Assembly (NCBI GenBank): GCA_902523615.1
Contig: CABYZW010000008.1
Span: 1 to 42,989 of the forward strand
Origin: an uncultured Pelagibacteraceae bacterium
GTDB lineage: Bacteria > Pseudomonadota > Alphaproteobacteria > Pelagibacterales > Pelagibacteraceae
DNA: 42,989 nt
Reading direction: 5' to 3'
Part shown: positions 9,292 to 19,578 of the stretch, in pieces
Numbering within the stretch: position 1 is the first letter of the stretch
Layout of the letters: each line of letters opens with the position of its first letter
The notes under the pieces: model-generated
The model's database searches: none
Told to the model about the DNA's origin: nothing
What the model saw: only the letters and a program-made list of their open reading frames with translations
Made by a program: the position numbers and the translations under genes

Positions 9292-10452
9292 ATGAATATA
9301 CACGAGCATCAAGCAAAACAAATATTAAAAAGATATGGGGCAGTTGTTCCAGAGGGAGTTTTTGCTTTAACTGTCGAAGACTTACTAGAAAAAGTCAAAA
9401 CGCTAAAAACAAACAAATATGTCTTGAAAGCACAAATCCATGCTGGAGGGAGAGGTAAAGCAGGTGGAGTTAAAATTTTAAATACTATTGAGGAATTAGC
9501 AACTGCTGCAAAAGAATTATTAGGTAAAACTCTCATAACGAATCAAACAGGTCCAGAGGGAAGAGAAGTTAAAAGATTATATGTGGAAGAGTCCTCGAAC
9601 ATTGATAAAGAATTCTATTTATCATGCTTAGTTGATAGAGCCAGTTCTAAAATAGCATTCATATCTAGCGATCAAGGTGGAATGGATATAGAGGAAGTTG
9701 CAAGCAATTCTCCAGAAAAAATTGTGACAACTAAAGTTGAAATCGGTGATGACATTTCCAAGGATGATTGTGAAAAAATTATTAAGATTTTTAACATAAA
9801 TAACAATATTAAAGATCAAGCAATTTCATTAATTAAATCAATCTATAAAATGTTTACAAGCACTGATGCAAATATGGTAGAAGTTAATCCTTTAATCTTA
9901 ACTAAAGAAGAAAAAATTATATGCTTAGATGCAAAAGTAAATTTTGACTCAAATGCATTATTTAGACATCCTGAAATAAGTAAACTTAGAGATTTAAATG
10001 AAGAGGATCCAACTGAAATAGAGGCTAGTAAGCATGACCTTGCCTATATAAAGTTAGATGGAAGTATCGGCTGTATGGTGAATGGAGCAGGTTTAGCTAT
10101 GGCAACAATGGATATTATTAAATTATATGGAAATGAGCCAGCTAATTTTTTAGATGTAGGAGGAGGAGCATCAAAAGAAAAAGTTTCTGCTGCCCTAAAG
10201 ATAATTCTTTCTGATAAAAATGTTAAAGGAATTCTAATAAATATTTTTGGCGGAATAATGAGATGTGATGTTCTTGCTCAAGGAGTTGTTGATGCTGCCA
10301 AGGAGATTAACATAAGTGTTCCTTTAGTAGTGAGACTTGCTGGAACAAATTTTAAAGTGGGTAAAGAAATACTTGATAATTCTGGTCTTAAGCTAATTTC
10401 AGCAGAAAATTTAGACGACGCAGCAAAAAAAATTGTTGAGGCTATAAAATAA
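9292..10452 (+). CDS. sucC: Succinyl-CoA synthetase beta subunit (ADP-forming)
   Basis: A 386-residue beta subunit with an N-terminal ATP-grasp domain (MNIHEHQAKQILKRYG start; KAQIHAGGRGKAGGVK nucleotide-binding block) and a C-terminal ligase-CoA domain (FLDVGGGAS and NIFGGIMRCD). It pairs with SucD to convert succinyl-CoA to succinate with ATP formation. Length is standard. The sucD ATG follows its stop with no gap, as expected for subunits made in equal amounts. Confidence 0.96.
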   Translation: MNIHEHQAKQILKRYGAVVPEGVFALTVEDLLEKVKTLKTNKYVLKAQIHAGGRGKAGGVKILNTIEELATAAKELLGKTLITNQTGPEGREVKRLYVEESSNIDKEFYLSCLVDRASSKIAFISSDQGGMDIEEVASNSPEKIVTTKVEIGDDISKDDCEKIIKIFNINNNIKDQAISLIKSIYKMFTSTDANMVEVNPLILTKEEKIICLDAKVNFDSNALFRHPEISKLRDLNEEDPTEIEASKHDLAYIKLDGSIGCMVNGAGLAMATMDIIKLYGNEPANFLDVGGGASKEKVSAALKIILSDKNVKGILINIFGGIMRCDVLAQGVVDAAKEINISVPLVVRLAGTNFKVGKEILDNSGLKLISAENLDDAAKKIVEAIK

Positions 10453-11328
10453 ATGTCAGTTTTAGTTAATAAAAATACAAAAGTTATTTGCCAAGGTTTT
10501 ACTGGATCACATGGAACATTTCATTCTGAACAAGCGTTAAAATATGGTACAAATTTAGTTGGAGGAGTTACACCAAAAAAAGGTGGTCAAAAGCACTTAA
10601 ACCTACCTGTTTTTAATACAGTCAAAGAAGCAATGAATTCTGAGGGTGCGAATGCTACTATGATCTATGTTCCTGCAAAATTTGCTGCAGCTGCTATAAT
10701 TGAAGCTATAGATGCCTCAATTGAATTAATAGTTTGTATTACAGAGGGAATTCCAATCCAAGATATGCTTAAAGTAAAACAAAAATTGTCTACATCGAAA
10801 AGTAGATTGATAGGTCCTAATTGCCCAGGAGTTATAACTCCTGATGAATGTAAAATTGGGATTATGCCGGGCAGTATTCATAAAAAAGGATCGGTTGGTA
10901 TTGTTTCTAGATCAGGTACGTTGACGTATGAGGCAGTTGCTCAAACCACTGAAAATGGTTTAGGCCAGTCTACTTGTATAGGCATAGGTGGAGATCCGAT
11001 AAATGGAACTAATTTTATTGATTGTTTGGATTTATTTTTAAATGATGAGGAAACAGAGTCAATTTTAATGATAGGAGAAATTGGAGGTTCTGCCGAAGAA
11101 GAAGCTTCAGAATTTATTAAAAATCATAAAATAAAAAAACCAATAGTAGGTTTTATTGCTGGAATTACGGCTCCTCAAGGCAGAAGAATGGGCCATGCGG
11201 GGGCAATAATTTCCAGAGGAAAAGGCGGTGCAGAAGATAAAATTAAAAAAATGGAAGATTGTGGTATAACTGTAGCAAGCTCACCATCAAAAATTGGGAA
11301 AACATTATTCAATAAATTGTCTGATTGA
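10453..11328 (+). CDS. sucD: Succinyl-CoA synthetase alpha subunit
   Basis: A 291-residue alpha subunit. The CoA-binding N-terminal domain includes [16 protein letters not shown] and [18 protein letters not shown] is the family signature. His248 in [13 protein letters not shown] is the residue phosphorylated during catalysis. It directly abuts sucC and is followed after 35 bases by sucA. Confidence 0.97.
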   Translation: MSVLVNKNTKVICQGFTGSHGTFHSEQALKYGTNLVGGVTPKKGGQKHLNLPVFNTVKEAMNSEGANATMIYVPAKFAAAAIIEAIDASIELIVCITEGIPIQDMLKVKQKLSTSKSRLIGPNCPGVITPDECKIGIMPGSIHKKGSVGIVSRSGTLTYEAVAQTTENGLGQSTCIGIGGDPINGTNFIDCLDLFLNDEETESILMIGEIGGSAEEEASEFIKNHKIKKPIVGFIAGITAPQGRRMGHAGAIISRGKGGAEDKIKKMEDCGITVASSPSKIGKTLFNKLSD

Positions 11329-11363
11329 AAAATTTCTTTGTAGGTTTATATTAAAGATAAATA

Positions 11364-14237
11364 ATGTCTTCATTTAAAAATCTTGATTATAAAAAAACTG
11401 CTTTTTTGAGTAAATCCAATAATGCCTTTATTGAGGAGATGTATGTAAAATTTGTTAATAACGATCCTACTTTACCTGATAGTTGGAAAAAATATTTTAG
11501 TGAGATTGGAGATGAATTTGATGACATCATTAATGAAATTAATGGCCCATCATGGAGTCCATCTAAAAAAGTTTCAATTAATAAATCTCTTAAACAAAAT
11601 ACTGATAATGGACAATTAAATATGTCAGAGGATATTGAGTCAAATGCAAATTCAATAAAAGCTGTAGCTCTGATTAGAACTTATCGTCAAAGGGGACATC
11701 TAATAGCCAAGTTAGATCCATTAGGACTTATGAAATCAGAATATCTAGAAGATCTGCATCCAGAGTCATATGGTTTCAAAAAAGATGATTATGAAAAGAA
11801 AATATTTTTAGATGGAGTAATTAATAAACAACATTCAAATATTAGAGAAATACTTAATTTTTTAAGAGACAAATATTGTGGCTCATTAGGTTATGAATAT
11901 ATGCATATATCTAATCCAACAGAGAGAAAATGGTTTAGAGATAGAGTTGAAAAAACTGACGATTTTAAATTTACTCAAAATGGTAAAGAAGCAATACTTA
12001 ATAAACTTATTCAGGCAGAGGGTTTTGAAAAATTTTTACATACCAAATATGTGGGAACTAAAAGATTCGGTCTTGATGGCGCTGAAAGCTTAATTCCTGC
12101 TCTTGAACAAATTATTAAAATTGGTGGTCAATCAAAAGTAAAAGAAGTTAAAATTGGGATGTCTCACAGAGGTAGACTTAATGTATTAGCTAATGTTTTA
12201 CAAAAATCTTATAAAAGAATATTCAATGAATTTGCTGGAGAAATTAGCTCAAAGTCTAAAGATGACACTGGAGATGTTAAATATCATTTAGGCGCTTCCT
12301 CAGACAGAGATTTTGATGGAAATTTAGTACATGTAGGATTAACTGATAACCCATCCCACTTAGAGGCAGTAAATCCAGTTGTTCTTGGACAAACAAGAGC
12401 TAAACAATTTTTTCACAAAGATAAAGAACGAAATAAAGTAATACCAATATTAATTCATGGTGACGCAGCTTTTGCAGGACAAGGAGTTGTTGCAGAATGT
12501 TTTGCAATGTCTGGTCTTCCAGGTCATAATACTGGAGGGACAATTCACATTATCATTAATAATCAAATAGGTTTTACAACTAGCCCAAGATTTGCGAGAT
12601 CTTCACCTTATCCATCTGATGTAGCGAAAATGGTTGAAGCACCAATTATCCATGTAAATGGTGATGATCCAGAGGCTGTAGTATATGCAGCAAGGGTAGC
12701 AACTGATTTTAGATTAAAGTTCAATAGAGATGTGCTGATAGATCTGATTTGCTATAGAAGATTTGGTCATAATGAGGGAGATGAACCATCATTTACTCAA
12801 CCGCTAATGTATAAAAAGATCAGATCTCATCCATCTCCAATTAAAGTTTATGGTCAAACCTTAGTTGACGAAGGTTCAATTACAAATGATTATTTAAATA
12901 GCTCTATTAAGAAATTTAAAGACTTGTTAGATGAGCAATTTAAAAATGCGAAAAATTATAAGCCAAAAATTGAATGGTTTGAGGGTACTTGGTCAAGATA
13001 CAGACCTGAAAAAGGTAAGGATAAAAGAGGAATTACAGGTTATGATATTAAAAAATTAAAAGAGATCTCGAATAAACTCAACTCTATTCCAGAGGAAATA
13101 AATATTCACAAAACAATTCTAAAAATCTTAGAGAATAGAAAATTAGCTGTTGCTAGTAAAAAAAGAATTGATTGGTCAACTGCAGAGACATTAGCTTTTG
13201 GATCATTGTTAGAGGAAGGCTATCCAGTAAGACTTGTTGGTCAAGATTCTGGAAGAGGTACATTTAGCCAAAGGCATTCTGTTTTAAGAGATCAGCTAGA
13301 TAACTCAAGGTATATACCTTTAAATAATCTCTCAAAAAAACAAAAGCATTTTGAAATCGTAGATAGTTTTTTGTCCGAGTTAGCTGTCTTAGGATTTGAA
13401 TATGGTTATAGTTTAGTTGAACCAAATACCCTTACTATTTGGGAAGCTCAGTTTGGTGATTTTGCAAATGGTGCTCAAGTGGTTATAGACCAATTTATTG
13501 CATCCGGAGAAAGAAAATGGTCTAGAGCTTCAGGATTAACAATGTTATTACCCCATGGATATGAAGGTCAAGGACCAGAACATTCTTCAGCAAGATTGGA
13601 AAGATTTTTGCAGTTATGTTCAAACGACAATATGCAGATAATGAATTGCACAACTCCAGCTAACTATTTTCACGCTTTACGAAGGCAAATTCATAGAGAT
13701 TTTAGAAAACCTTTAATAATCATGACACCTAAATCTTTATTAAGACATAAGAACTGTGTTTCGGACCTAGAAGATTTTAATAAAAAGAGTACATTTCACA
13801 GAGTTTTATGGGATCATGCAATAGATCCAAAAAGCAAAGGTTTTATTAAATTAAAAAAACCACATGAAATTAGAAAAGTGATTTTATGTTCAGGAAAAAT
13901 ATATTTTGATATACTTGAGGCCCGGGAAAAATTAAAAAGAGATGATGTAGTATTTTATAGAGTGGAGCAACTTTATCCTTTCCCAGCAAAAAGTCTCGTT
14001 AAAGAACTTAAACCTTATGCAAAAAAAGCTAAATTTTACTGGTGTCAAGAAGAGCCTAAAAATATGGGGGCCTGGTTTTCAGTAAGGGATTATATCCAAT
14101 GGACATTGGATACCATAAAGGCTAATAATAATAAAATTTCTTACATAGGAAGAAGTCCGGATGCATCACCAGCAACGGGATATGCAAAAAGGCATATTTC
14201 TCAACAACAAGAAATTATTAAGAAAGTTTTTGAATAA
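11364..14237 (+). CDS. sucA: 2-oxoglutarate dehydrogenase E1 component
   Basis: A 957-residue thiamine-diphosphate-dependent E1 subunit that decarboxylates 2-oxoglutarate and transfers the succinyl group to the lipoyl domain of SucB. The N-terminal helix that contacts E2/E3 ([17 protein letters not shown]) is present. [14 protein letters not shown] and [14 protein letters not shown], then NNQIGFTT, form the ThDP/Mg site; the C-terminal transketolase-like part contains [16 protein letters not shown] and [19 protein letters not shown]. Full length. Seven bases separate it from sucB. Confidence 0.97.
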   Translation: MSSFKNLDYKKTAFLSKSNNAFIEEMYVKFVNNDPTLPDSWKKYFSEIGDEFDDIINEINGPSWSPSKKVSINKSLKQNTDNGQLNMSEDIESNANSIKAVALIRTYRQRGHLIAKLDPLGLMKSEYLEDLHPESYGFKKDDYEKKIFLDGVINKQHSNIREILNFLRDKYCGSLGYEYMHISNPTERKWFRDRVEKTDDFKFTQNGKEAILNKLIQAEGFEKFLHTKYVGTKRFGLDGAESLIPALEQIIKIGGQSKVKEVKIGMSHRGRLNVLANVLQKSYKRIFNEFAGEISSKSKDDTGDVKYHLGASSDRDFDGNLVHVGLTDNPSHLEAVNPVVLGQTRAKQFFHKDKERNKVIPILIHGDAAFAGQGVVAECFAMSGLPGHNTGGTIHIIINNQIGFTTSPRFARSSPYPSDVAKMVEAPIIHVNGDDPEAVVYAARVATDFRLKFNRDVLIDLICYRRFGHNEGDEPSFTQPLMYKKIRSHPSPIKVYGQTLVDEGSITNDYLNSSIKKFKDLLDEQFKNAKNYKPKIEWFEGTWSRYRPEKGKDKRGITGYDIKKLKEISNKLNSIPEEINIHKTILKILENRKLAVASKKRIDWSTAETLAFGSLLEEGYPVRLVGQDSGRGTFSQRHSVLRDQLDNSRYIPLNNLSKKQKHFEIVDSFLSELAVLGFEYGYSLVEPNTLTIWEAQFGDFANGAQVVIDQFIASGERKWSRASGLTMLLPHGYEGQGPEHSSARLERFLQLCSNDNMQIMNCTTPANYFHALRRQIHRDFRKPLIIMTPKSLLRHKNCVSDLEDFNKKSTFHRVLWDHAIDPKSKGFIKLKKPHEIRKVILCSGKIYFDILEAREKLKRDDVVFYRVEQLYPFPAKSLVKELKPYAKKAKFYWCQEEPKNMGAWFSVRDYIQWTLDTIKANNNKISYIGRSPDASPATGYAKRHISQQQEIIKKVFE

Positions 14238-14244
14238 ATATAAT

Positions 14245-15534
14245 ATGAGTGAAAAAATCTTAGTTCCAGTTCTTGGTGAAAGCATAACAGAGGCTACAGT
14301 TTCAAAATGGCTTAAAAATGAAGGAGAAAAAGTTGAGGTAGATGAACCTATCGTTGAGCTAGAAACAGATAAAGTAAATTTAGAAGTTCCATCTCCAGCA
14401 TCTGGGGTTTTAGTTAAAATAAATTCTAAAGATGGATCAGTGGTGGAAGTTGGTGCTGTTTTGGGTTCGGTTTCGGAAAATGGAATCAGTGCAAAAAAAA
14501 CCGAAATAACTGAAAAGATCAAACCAATTAACACGCAAGACAATATTGTTAAGCTAGATCCAAAAAAAGATATTGAAAAAAACGATGAGTTAAAAATTTT
14601 TGATAAAAATATTGAAGAGCCTCTTATCTTAACTCAGGAAGTGGAAGAGAAAAAAGACTTAGATGATAGAGAAAATGAAAAAATATTATCTCCGGCTGTA
14701 CGAAAAATCATAAGTGAAAATAATATTGATGCAAAATCAATTGAAGGATCTGGTAAAGATGGGCGAATCTTAAAAGGTGACCTCATAAATTTAATGGGAC
14801 TTAACCCACAACCCTCAGAAAGAAAGATTAAGTATGGTCAAGAAGAAAGAATTAAAATGACCAGATTAAGACAGACTATCGCTAAGAGATTAAAACAAGC
14901 GCAAGAAAATGCGGCATTATTAACTACATTTAATGAAGTCGATATGACCAATATTATGGAAATGAGAAAAGAGAACCAAGAAGATTTTCAAAATAGATAT
15001 GGAGTTAAATTAGGTTTCATGTCATTCTTTGTCAAATCTTGCGTAGTAGCTTTAAAAAACTTTCCTGCAGTTAACGCAGAAATAGAGGGAGATGAGATAA
15101 TTTACAAAAATTATTATAATATTAGTTTTGCAGTTGGAACAGAAAAAGGGCTTGTAGTTCCAGTTCTAAAAGATGCTGATGAACTTTCTTTTGCAGATAT
15201 AGAAAAAAATATTAAAGAAATTTCAGAAAAAGCTAAAGATGGTAAACTTACAATTGAAGATTTACAGGGTGGAACATTTACTATTAGTAATGGTGGAGTT
15301 TATGGTTCAATGCTTTCAACGCCAATATTAAATTTGCCTCAATCAGGTGTATTAGGTATGCATAATATTGTAGACAGGCCTGTAGTAAAAGACGGTGAAA
15401 TTAAAATTAGACCGGTTATGTATTTAGCTTTATCATATGATCATAGAATTATTGATGGTAAAGAGTCAGTTTCATTTTTAAAAATGGTTAAAGAAAATTT
15501 AGAGGATCCAAGAAGGTTATTTTTAGATATTTAA
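14245..15534 (+). CDS. sucB: 2-oxoglutarate dehydrogenase E2 (dihydrolipoyl succinyltransferase)
   Basis: A 429-residue E2 core protein. A single lipoyl domain occupies about residues 1-75, with the lipoylated Lys43 in [13 protein letters not shown] charged linker of about 70 residues leads to the E3/E1-binding peripheral domain ([15 protein letters not shown] to KGDLINLM, about 140-180). The catalytic acyltransferase domain ends with the YDHRIIDG active-site motif. An upstream in-frame ATG at 14161 lies inside sucA and would add 28 residues unlike any lipoyl domain; I chose the ATG giving [13 protein letters not shown], which matches the family. Confidence 0.96.
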   Translation: MSEKILVPVLGESITEATVSKWLKNEGEKVEVDEPIVELETDKVNLEVPSPASGVLVKINSKDGSVVEVGAVLGSVSENGISAKKTEITEKIKPINTQDNIVKLDPKKDIEKNDELKIFDKNIEEPLILTQEVEEKKDLDDRENEKILSPAVRKIISENNIDAKSIEGSGKDGRILKGDLINLMGLNPQPSERKIKYGQEERIKMTRLRQTIAKRLKQAQENAALLTTFNEVDMTNIMEMRKENQEDFQNRYGVKLGFMSFFVKSCVVALKNFPAVNAEIEGDEIIYKNYYNISFAVGTEKGLVVPVLKDADELSFADIEKNIKEISEKAKDGKLTIEDLQGGTFTISNGGVYGSMLSTPILNLPQSGVLGMHNIVDRPVVKDGEIKIRPVMYLALSYDHRIIDGKESVSFLKMVKENLEDPRRLFLDI

Positions 15535-16935
15535 ATGTCAGATAAATTTCAAGCAGTAGTTATTGGTGGCGGCCCGGGAGGTTATGTTTGTGCTATTAGG
15601 CTTGCTCAACTTGGATTAAAAACAGCTTGTATTGAATCAAGAGGCTCTCTTGGAGGAACGTGCTTAAATATTGGATGCATTCCTTCAAAGAGCTTATTAA
15701 ATTTATCTGAAGAATTTTATAAAGTACAAAATTTATCCAGTAAGGGGATTGAAATTGGTGAGGTTAAGCTTAACCTTGAAAAAATGATGAAGAGCAAAGA
15801 TAAAGCAGTGTCTGTACTTACTAAAGGTGTCGAATTTTTATTAAAAAAGAACAAAGTAACTTATTATAAAGGGACTGGAAGCTTTAAATCTCAAAATGAA
15901 ATTATAATTAAAGACGATCAAAATAATGAGACGGTAATTAAAACAGAAAAAACAGTGATAGCAACTGGCTCTGTGCCTGTATCTTTGCCTGGAATAAAGA
16001 TTGATGAAAAAATTATTGTATCTTCAACAGGGGCATTAAAATTAAATAAAGTTCCAAAAAAAATGGTTGTTGTTGGTGGAGGTTACATAGGATTAGAAAT
16101 GGGCTCTGTTTGGTCAAGATTAGGAGCTGAGGTACAAGTAGTTGAGTTTTTAGATCATATTACCCCAGGGATGGATAAAGAAATTTCTTTAGAATTTATG
16201 AAAATTTTAAAAAAACAAGGTATCAAATTTAACATGCAAAACAAAGTTGAAGCTATCAAAAATAATAAAACAGGAGTAATAGTATCAACTGTCGATAAAA
16301 ATGGTAATAAAAATAATTTTGAAAGTGATGTCGTGCTTATTTCTGTAGGACGAAAAGCAAATACGAATGGATTAAACTTAGAAGCCGTTGGAGTTGAATT
16401 AGATAAAAAAAAAAGAATAAAAACAAACAATATGTTTAAAACTAACATTGAAAATATATATGCTATTGGTGACGTTATAAGTGGACCAATGTTAGCGCAT
16501 AAAGCAGAAGATGAAGGAATTGCAGTTGCAGAAAATATTGCGGGTCAAAAAGGCCATGTTAATTATGATACAATTCCAGGTGTCATTTATACAACACCCG
16601 AAGTTGCATCAATCGGTAAGACAGAGGAACAATTAAAAGAATTAAATATAGAATATAAAATTGGTAAGTTTTCATTTATGGCAAACTCTAGAGCAAAAGC
16701 TATAGATGACGCTGAAGGATTTGTAAAAATTTTAGCTGATAAAACTACAGATAGAGTTTTGGGCGCACATATTATTGGTCCTCATGCAGGTGAACTTATT
16801 GCAGAGATAGGTGTTGCAATGGAATTTGGTGCAAGTTCTGAAGATATTGCAAGAACATGTCATGCTCATCCAACTTTTTCAGAGGCCGTTAAAGAGGCAG
16901 CATTATCAGTAGATAAAAGAGCAATACACTCTTAA
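15535..16935 (+). CDS. lpd: Dihydrolipoyl dehydrogenase (E3)
   Basis: A 466-residue flavoprotein that reoxidises the lipoyl groups of SucB with NAD. GGGPGGYVCA (residues 11-20) is the FAD motif; Cys43 and Cys48 in GGTCLNIGCIPSK form the redox disulfide; VVVGGGYIGLEMG is the NAD site; and HAHPTFSEAVKEA near the C-terminus holds the catalytic His-Glu pair contributed to the partner subunit. Its ATG directly follows the sucB stop. No second E3 is visible here, so it may also serve pyruvate dehydrogenase or the glycine cleavage system. Confidence 0.97.
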   Translation: MSDKFQAVVIGGGPGGYVCAIRLAQLGLKTACIESRGSLGGTCLNIGCIPSKSLLNLSEEFYKVQNLSSKGIEIGEVKLNLEKMMKSKDKAVSVLTKGVEFLLKKNKVTYYKGTGSFKSQNEIIIKDDQNNETVIKTEKTVIATGSVPVSLPGIKIDEKIIVSSTGALKLNKVPKKMVVVGGGYIGLEMGSVWSRLGAEVQVVEFLDHITPGMDKEISLEFMKILKKQGIKFNMQNKVEAIKNNKTGVIVSTVDKNGNKNNFESDVVLISVGRKANTNGLNLEAVGVELDKKKRIKTNNMFKTNIENIYAIGDVISGPMLAHKAEDEGIAVAENIAGQKGHVNYDTIPGVIYTTPEVASIGKTEEQLKELNIEYKIGKFSFMANSRAKAIDDAEGFVKILADKTTDRVLGAHIIGPHAGELIAEIGVAMEFGASSEDIARTCHAHPTFSEAVKEAALSVDKRAIHS

Positions 16936-16957
16936 TTATTTTTCATAATATTAAAAC

Positions 16958-18913
16958 ATGAAAGTACCGATTCTTTTACCAAATATATTTAATCATCCTT
17001 TTACTTACGAAAGTGATATTTCATTAAAAGAAGGTGATTATGTATTGGTACCTTTTGGTAAATCTAAAATTACAGGAGTAGTTTGGGACGAATTTGAAAA
17101 AAATGATAATAGAAATTTCAAAATAAAAAAGGTTCTTAAAAAATTAGATATTATACCATTAAAAAAAGCGACTATTAAATTTCTTAACTGGTTTTCTGAA
17201 TATAATATAATTCCAAAAGGAATGGCTTTAAAATTAGTTTTGTTAAATAGTAATGCTGTTGAGAAATTTCCAGAAGATATTTATAAAATTTTTAGAACTA
17301 ATATAAAAAAAAATTCAATAAAGCTTTCTGAGGAACAAAAAAAGTCTTTAAAAAAAATGAATATTTCTAACAAAAAATTTCGGGTTCATGTTTTACAAGG
17401 AACCACTGGCTCAGGAAAAACGATGGTATATTTTGAAGCTTTTAAAGACATAATAAATAATGGTTTTCAGGGGTTAATTTTACTACCAGAGATTGGTTTA
17501 ACTGGTGAATTTAAAAAAAAATTTATAGAATTTTTTGGTTTTACACCAGCTGTTTGGCACTCAGGTATCACAAAAAAAAATAAAGAAATTATTTGGAGTG
17601 GAGTCGCCAATGGGGAAATAAAAGCATTAATTGGTGCTAGATCATCACTATTTTTACCATTTAAAAAATTAGGTTTAATTATTGTAGATGAAGAGCATGA
17701 TCAATCTTACAAACAAGATGAGGGTGTTACATATAACGCAAGGGATATGGCTATTTCCAGAGCGTCATTTGAAAACATTCCTATCAACTTGATTACAGCT
17801 GTTCCATCTATAGAAACTTATGAAAATATAAAAAAAGGAAAATATAGTTTTTCAAAATTAGAAAAAAGGTATCAGAATGCATCTTTACCAAATTATGAAA
17901 TAATCAATCTTAATTTTATAAAATTAGAAAAACAATCATGGCTATCAAAAAAGATAGTAGAAAAAGTTAAATCGCATCTTGATAAAAACGATCAAGTATT
18001 ATTTTTTTTGAATAGAAGAGGATTTTCTCCACATGTGCTTTGTAATAAATGTTTCAATAGTTATTCTTGTCCTAATTGTTCGATTAATTTAGTTTATCAC
18101 AAAAATAAGAATAGTTTATTATGCCATTATTGTGGTTTTAAATCTTCTTTGAAAAGAAACTGTGTAAAAGATGGGAGTTGTGAAATCATTTTTAGTGGCC
18201 CTGGGGTTGAAAGGATTTTTGAAGAGGTTAAAAAAAAATTTCCACATAAAAAAATTGAAATTTTTTCAAGTGACACTATGAATAAAAAAGACTCCAGTAA
18301 AAAATTAGAAAAAATTATAAATAACGAAGTTCAAATTTTAGTTGGAACTCAATTAATTTCTAAAGGCTTTCATTTCCCAAATTTAAATTGTATTGTTGTA
18401 GTTGATATAGATCTTTCCTCAAATGGGCATGATTTAAGAGGAGCTGAAAAAAATTTACAACTCTATCATCAACTTTCAGGCAGGGCTGGTAGAACTGGAA
18501 AATCGGCTAAAGTTTATTTTCAGACTTATAATAATGATACAAAAATGATTGATGATATTACAAATAAGAACCCTGATATTTTTCTAGAGAAAGAGTTAGA
18601 AATAAGAAAAAAAAATAAACTTCCTCCTTTTCAAAGATTTGTCTCATTAATACTTACAGGAGAAAATGAAAATAAATTAGAAAAAGAAGCATTAGATTTT
18701 AAAAATTTCATTGAAACTAAAATTGATGGTAGAGTATTGGGCCCAGTGAATGCACCTATATTTAGGTTGAGGAGAAAATTTAGAATTAGACTATTAATAA
18801 GAGGAATTAAATCAATGAAAGTACAGAACTCAATTGCAAAAATTATTCCAAATTATAAGTTTGCAGCTGGAATAAAACTTTCAGTTGATGTTGACCCTAT
18901 AAACTTCAATTAA
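16958..18913 (+). CDS. priA: Primosomal replication restart helicase PriA
   Basis: A 651-residue superfamily 2 helicase that reloads the replicative helicase at stalled forks. Walker A is GTTGSGKT (near residue 150), Walker B is DEEHDQSYKQD, and later blocks are FLNRRGFSPHVLCNKC, VGTQLISKGFHFPN and QLSGRAGRTG. Zinc-site cysteines are visible as CNKC, CPNC and CHYC, but the fourth pair reads CVKDGSC instead of CPxC (see findings). Shorter than the E. coli protein, mainly in the N-terminal DNA-binding part. In many alphaproteobacteria priA precedes the F1 operon, as here. Confidence 0.94.
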   Translation: MKVPILLPNIFNHPFTYESDISLKEGDYVLVPFGKSKITGVVWDEFEKNDNRNFKIKKVLKKLDIIPLKKATIKFLNWFSEYNIIPKGMALKLVLLNSNAVEKFPEDIYKIFRTNIKKNSIKLSEEQKKSLKKMNISNKKFRVHVLQGTTGSGKTMVYFEAFKDIINNGFQGLILLPEIGLTGEFKKKFIEFFGFTPAVWHSGITKKNKEIIWSGVANGEIKALIGARSSLFLPFKKLGLIIVDEEHDQSYKQDEGVTYNARDMAISRASFENIPINLITAVPSIETYENIKKGKYSFSKLEKRYQNASLPNYEIINLNFIKLEKQSWLSKKIVEKVKSHLDKNDQVLFFLNRRGFSPHVLCNKCFNSYSCPNCSINLVYHKNKNSLLCHYCGFKSSLKRNCVKDGSCEIIFSGPGVERIFEEVKKKFPHKKIEIFSSDTMNKKDSSKKLEKIINNEVQILVGTQLISKGFHFPNLNCIVVVDIDLSSNGHDLRGAEKNLQLYHQLSGRAGRTGKSAKVYFQTYNNDTKMIDDITNKNPDIFLEKELEIRKKNKLPPFQRFVSLILTGENENKLEKEALDFKNFIETKIDGRVLGPVNAPIFRLRRKFRIRLLIRGIKSMKVQNSIAKIIPNYKFAAGIKLSVDVDPINFN

Positions 18914-18953
18914 TCACCAAAAAAAAGCATTTTTAACAAATCGGTTACTTGAA

Positions 18954-18965
18954 GACCTACAGGTC
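18954..18965. repeat. Short interrupted palindrome before the ATP synthase operon
   Basis: GACCT-AC-AGGTC, five-base arms with a two-base centre. It is GC-rich compared with its surroundings and lies in the 107-base gap between priA and atpH, overlapping a weak promoter-like TTGAAG at 18949-18954. It could be an operator or only chance; no regulator is identified. Confidence 0.3.
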
Positions 18966-19008
18966 ATATGTTAATTAAAGCCTGATTTTAATTTAATCTT
19001 CACAGTAT

Positions 19009-19014
19009 AGAGGA
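19009..19014 (+). promoter_or_regulatory. Ribosome binding site deciding the atpH TTG start
   Basis: AGAGGA lies six bases before the TTG at 19021. In a window where most genes lack a clear Shine-Dalgarno, this supports the non-ATG start of atpH. Confidence 0.6.
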
Positions 19015-19020
19015 ACTAAG

Positions 19021-19578
19021 TTGAGCAAAGACACAGGATTTTCAATAACTTCAGCAGAAAGATATTCGCTTGCACTTTATGAGCTTTGCGAAGAAAGTAA
19101 TATTTTAACTCAAATTGAGGCACAGTGTTTATCTGTCTTGGATTTGATAAAATTAAGCGAAGATTTTAGAAATCTAATAAAAAATCCAACAACAAAACAA
19201 GATGATTTGTTAAAGATTATAAATTTAATTTCAAAAAATTACGAATTTGAAATTTTATTTAAAAATTTTTTAAATTTTTTTATTAAAAAACGACGACTCT
19301 TTTTTTTAGAAAAAATTCTTAAAAGTTTTATTGAGATATGTTCAAAAAAAAGGGGCGAACTTAAAGCAGAATTAAAATCAGCAAAAGAATTATCCAATGA
19401 TGAAATAATGAAAATTTCAGATGAGCTTACTAAAAATTTTAAGTCTAAAATAAAATTAAACTATAAATATGATAAAAGTTTAATAGGTGGTTTAGTTCTA
19501 CAAGTAGGAAGTACCATGGTTGACACCTCAATTAAAAATAAATTACAACAAATTGAAAATAGAATGATAGAGGTATAA
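19021..19578 (+). CDS. atpH: ATP synthase F1 delta subunit
   Basis: A 185-residue subunit that joins the F1 head to the peripheral stalk. The SAERYSLALYEL N-terminus, the central FLNFFIKKRR segment and the C-terminal KSLIGGLVLQVGSTMVDTSI signature are typical of OSCP/delta. It starts with TTG, supported by an AGAGGA six bases upstream and by the family N-terminus. It heads an F1-only operon (delta-alpha-gamma-beta-epsilon); the F0 genes are elsewhere, the usual alphaproteobacterial split. Confidence 0.94.
   Translation: MSKDTGFSITSAERYSLALYELCEESNILTQIEAQCLSVLDLIKLSEDFRNLIKNPTTKQDDLLKIINLISKNYEFEILFKNFLNFFIKKRRLFFLEKILKSFIEICSKKRGELKAELKSAKELSNDEIMKISDELTKNFKSKIKLNYKYDKSLIGGLVLQVGSTMVDTSIKNKLQQIENRMIEV

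Noticed and set aside
14161..14244. Upstream extension of sucB from an in-frame ATG inside sucA
   Set aside because: The added 28 residues are not lipoyl-domain sequence and overlap conserved sucA coding; the ATG at 14245 gives the family N-terminus.
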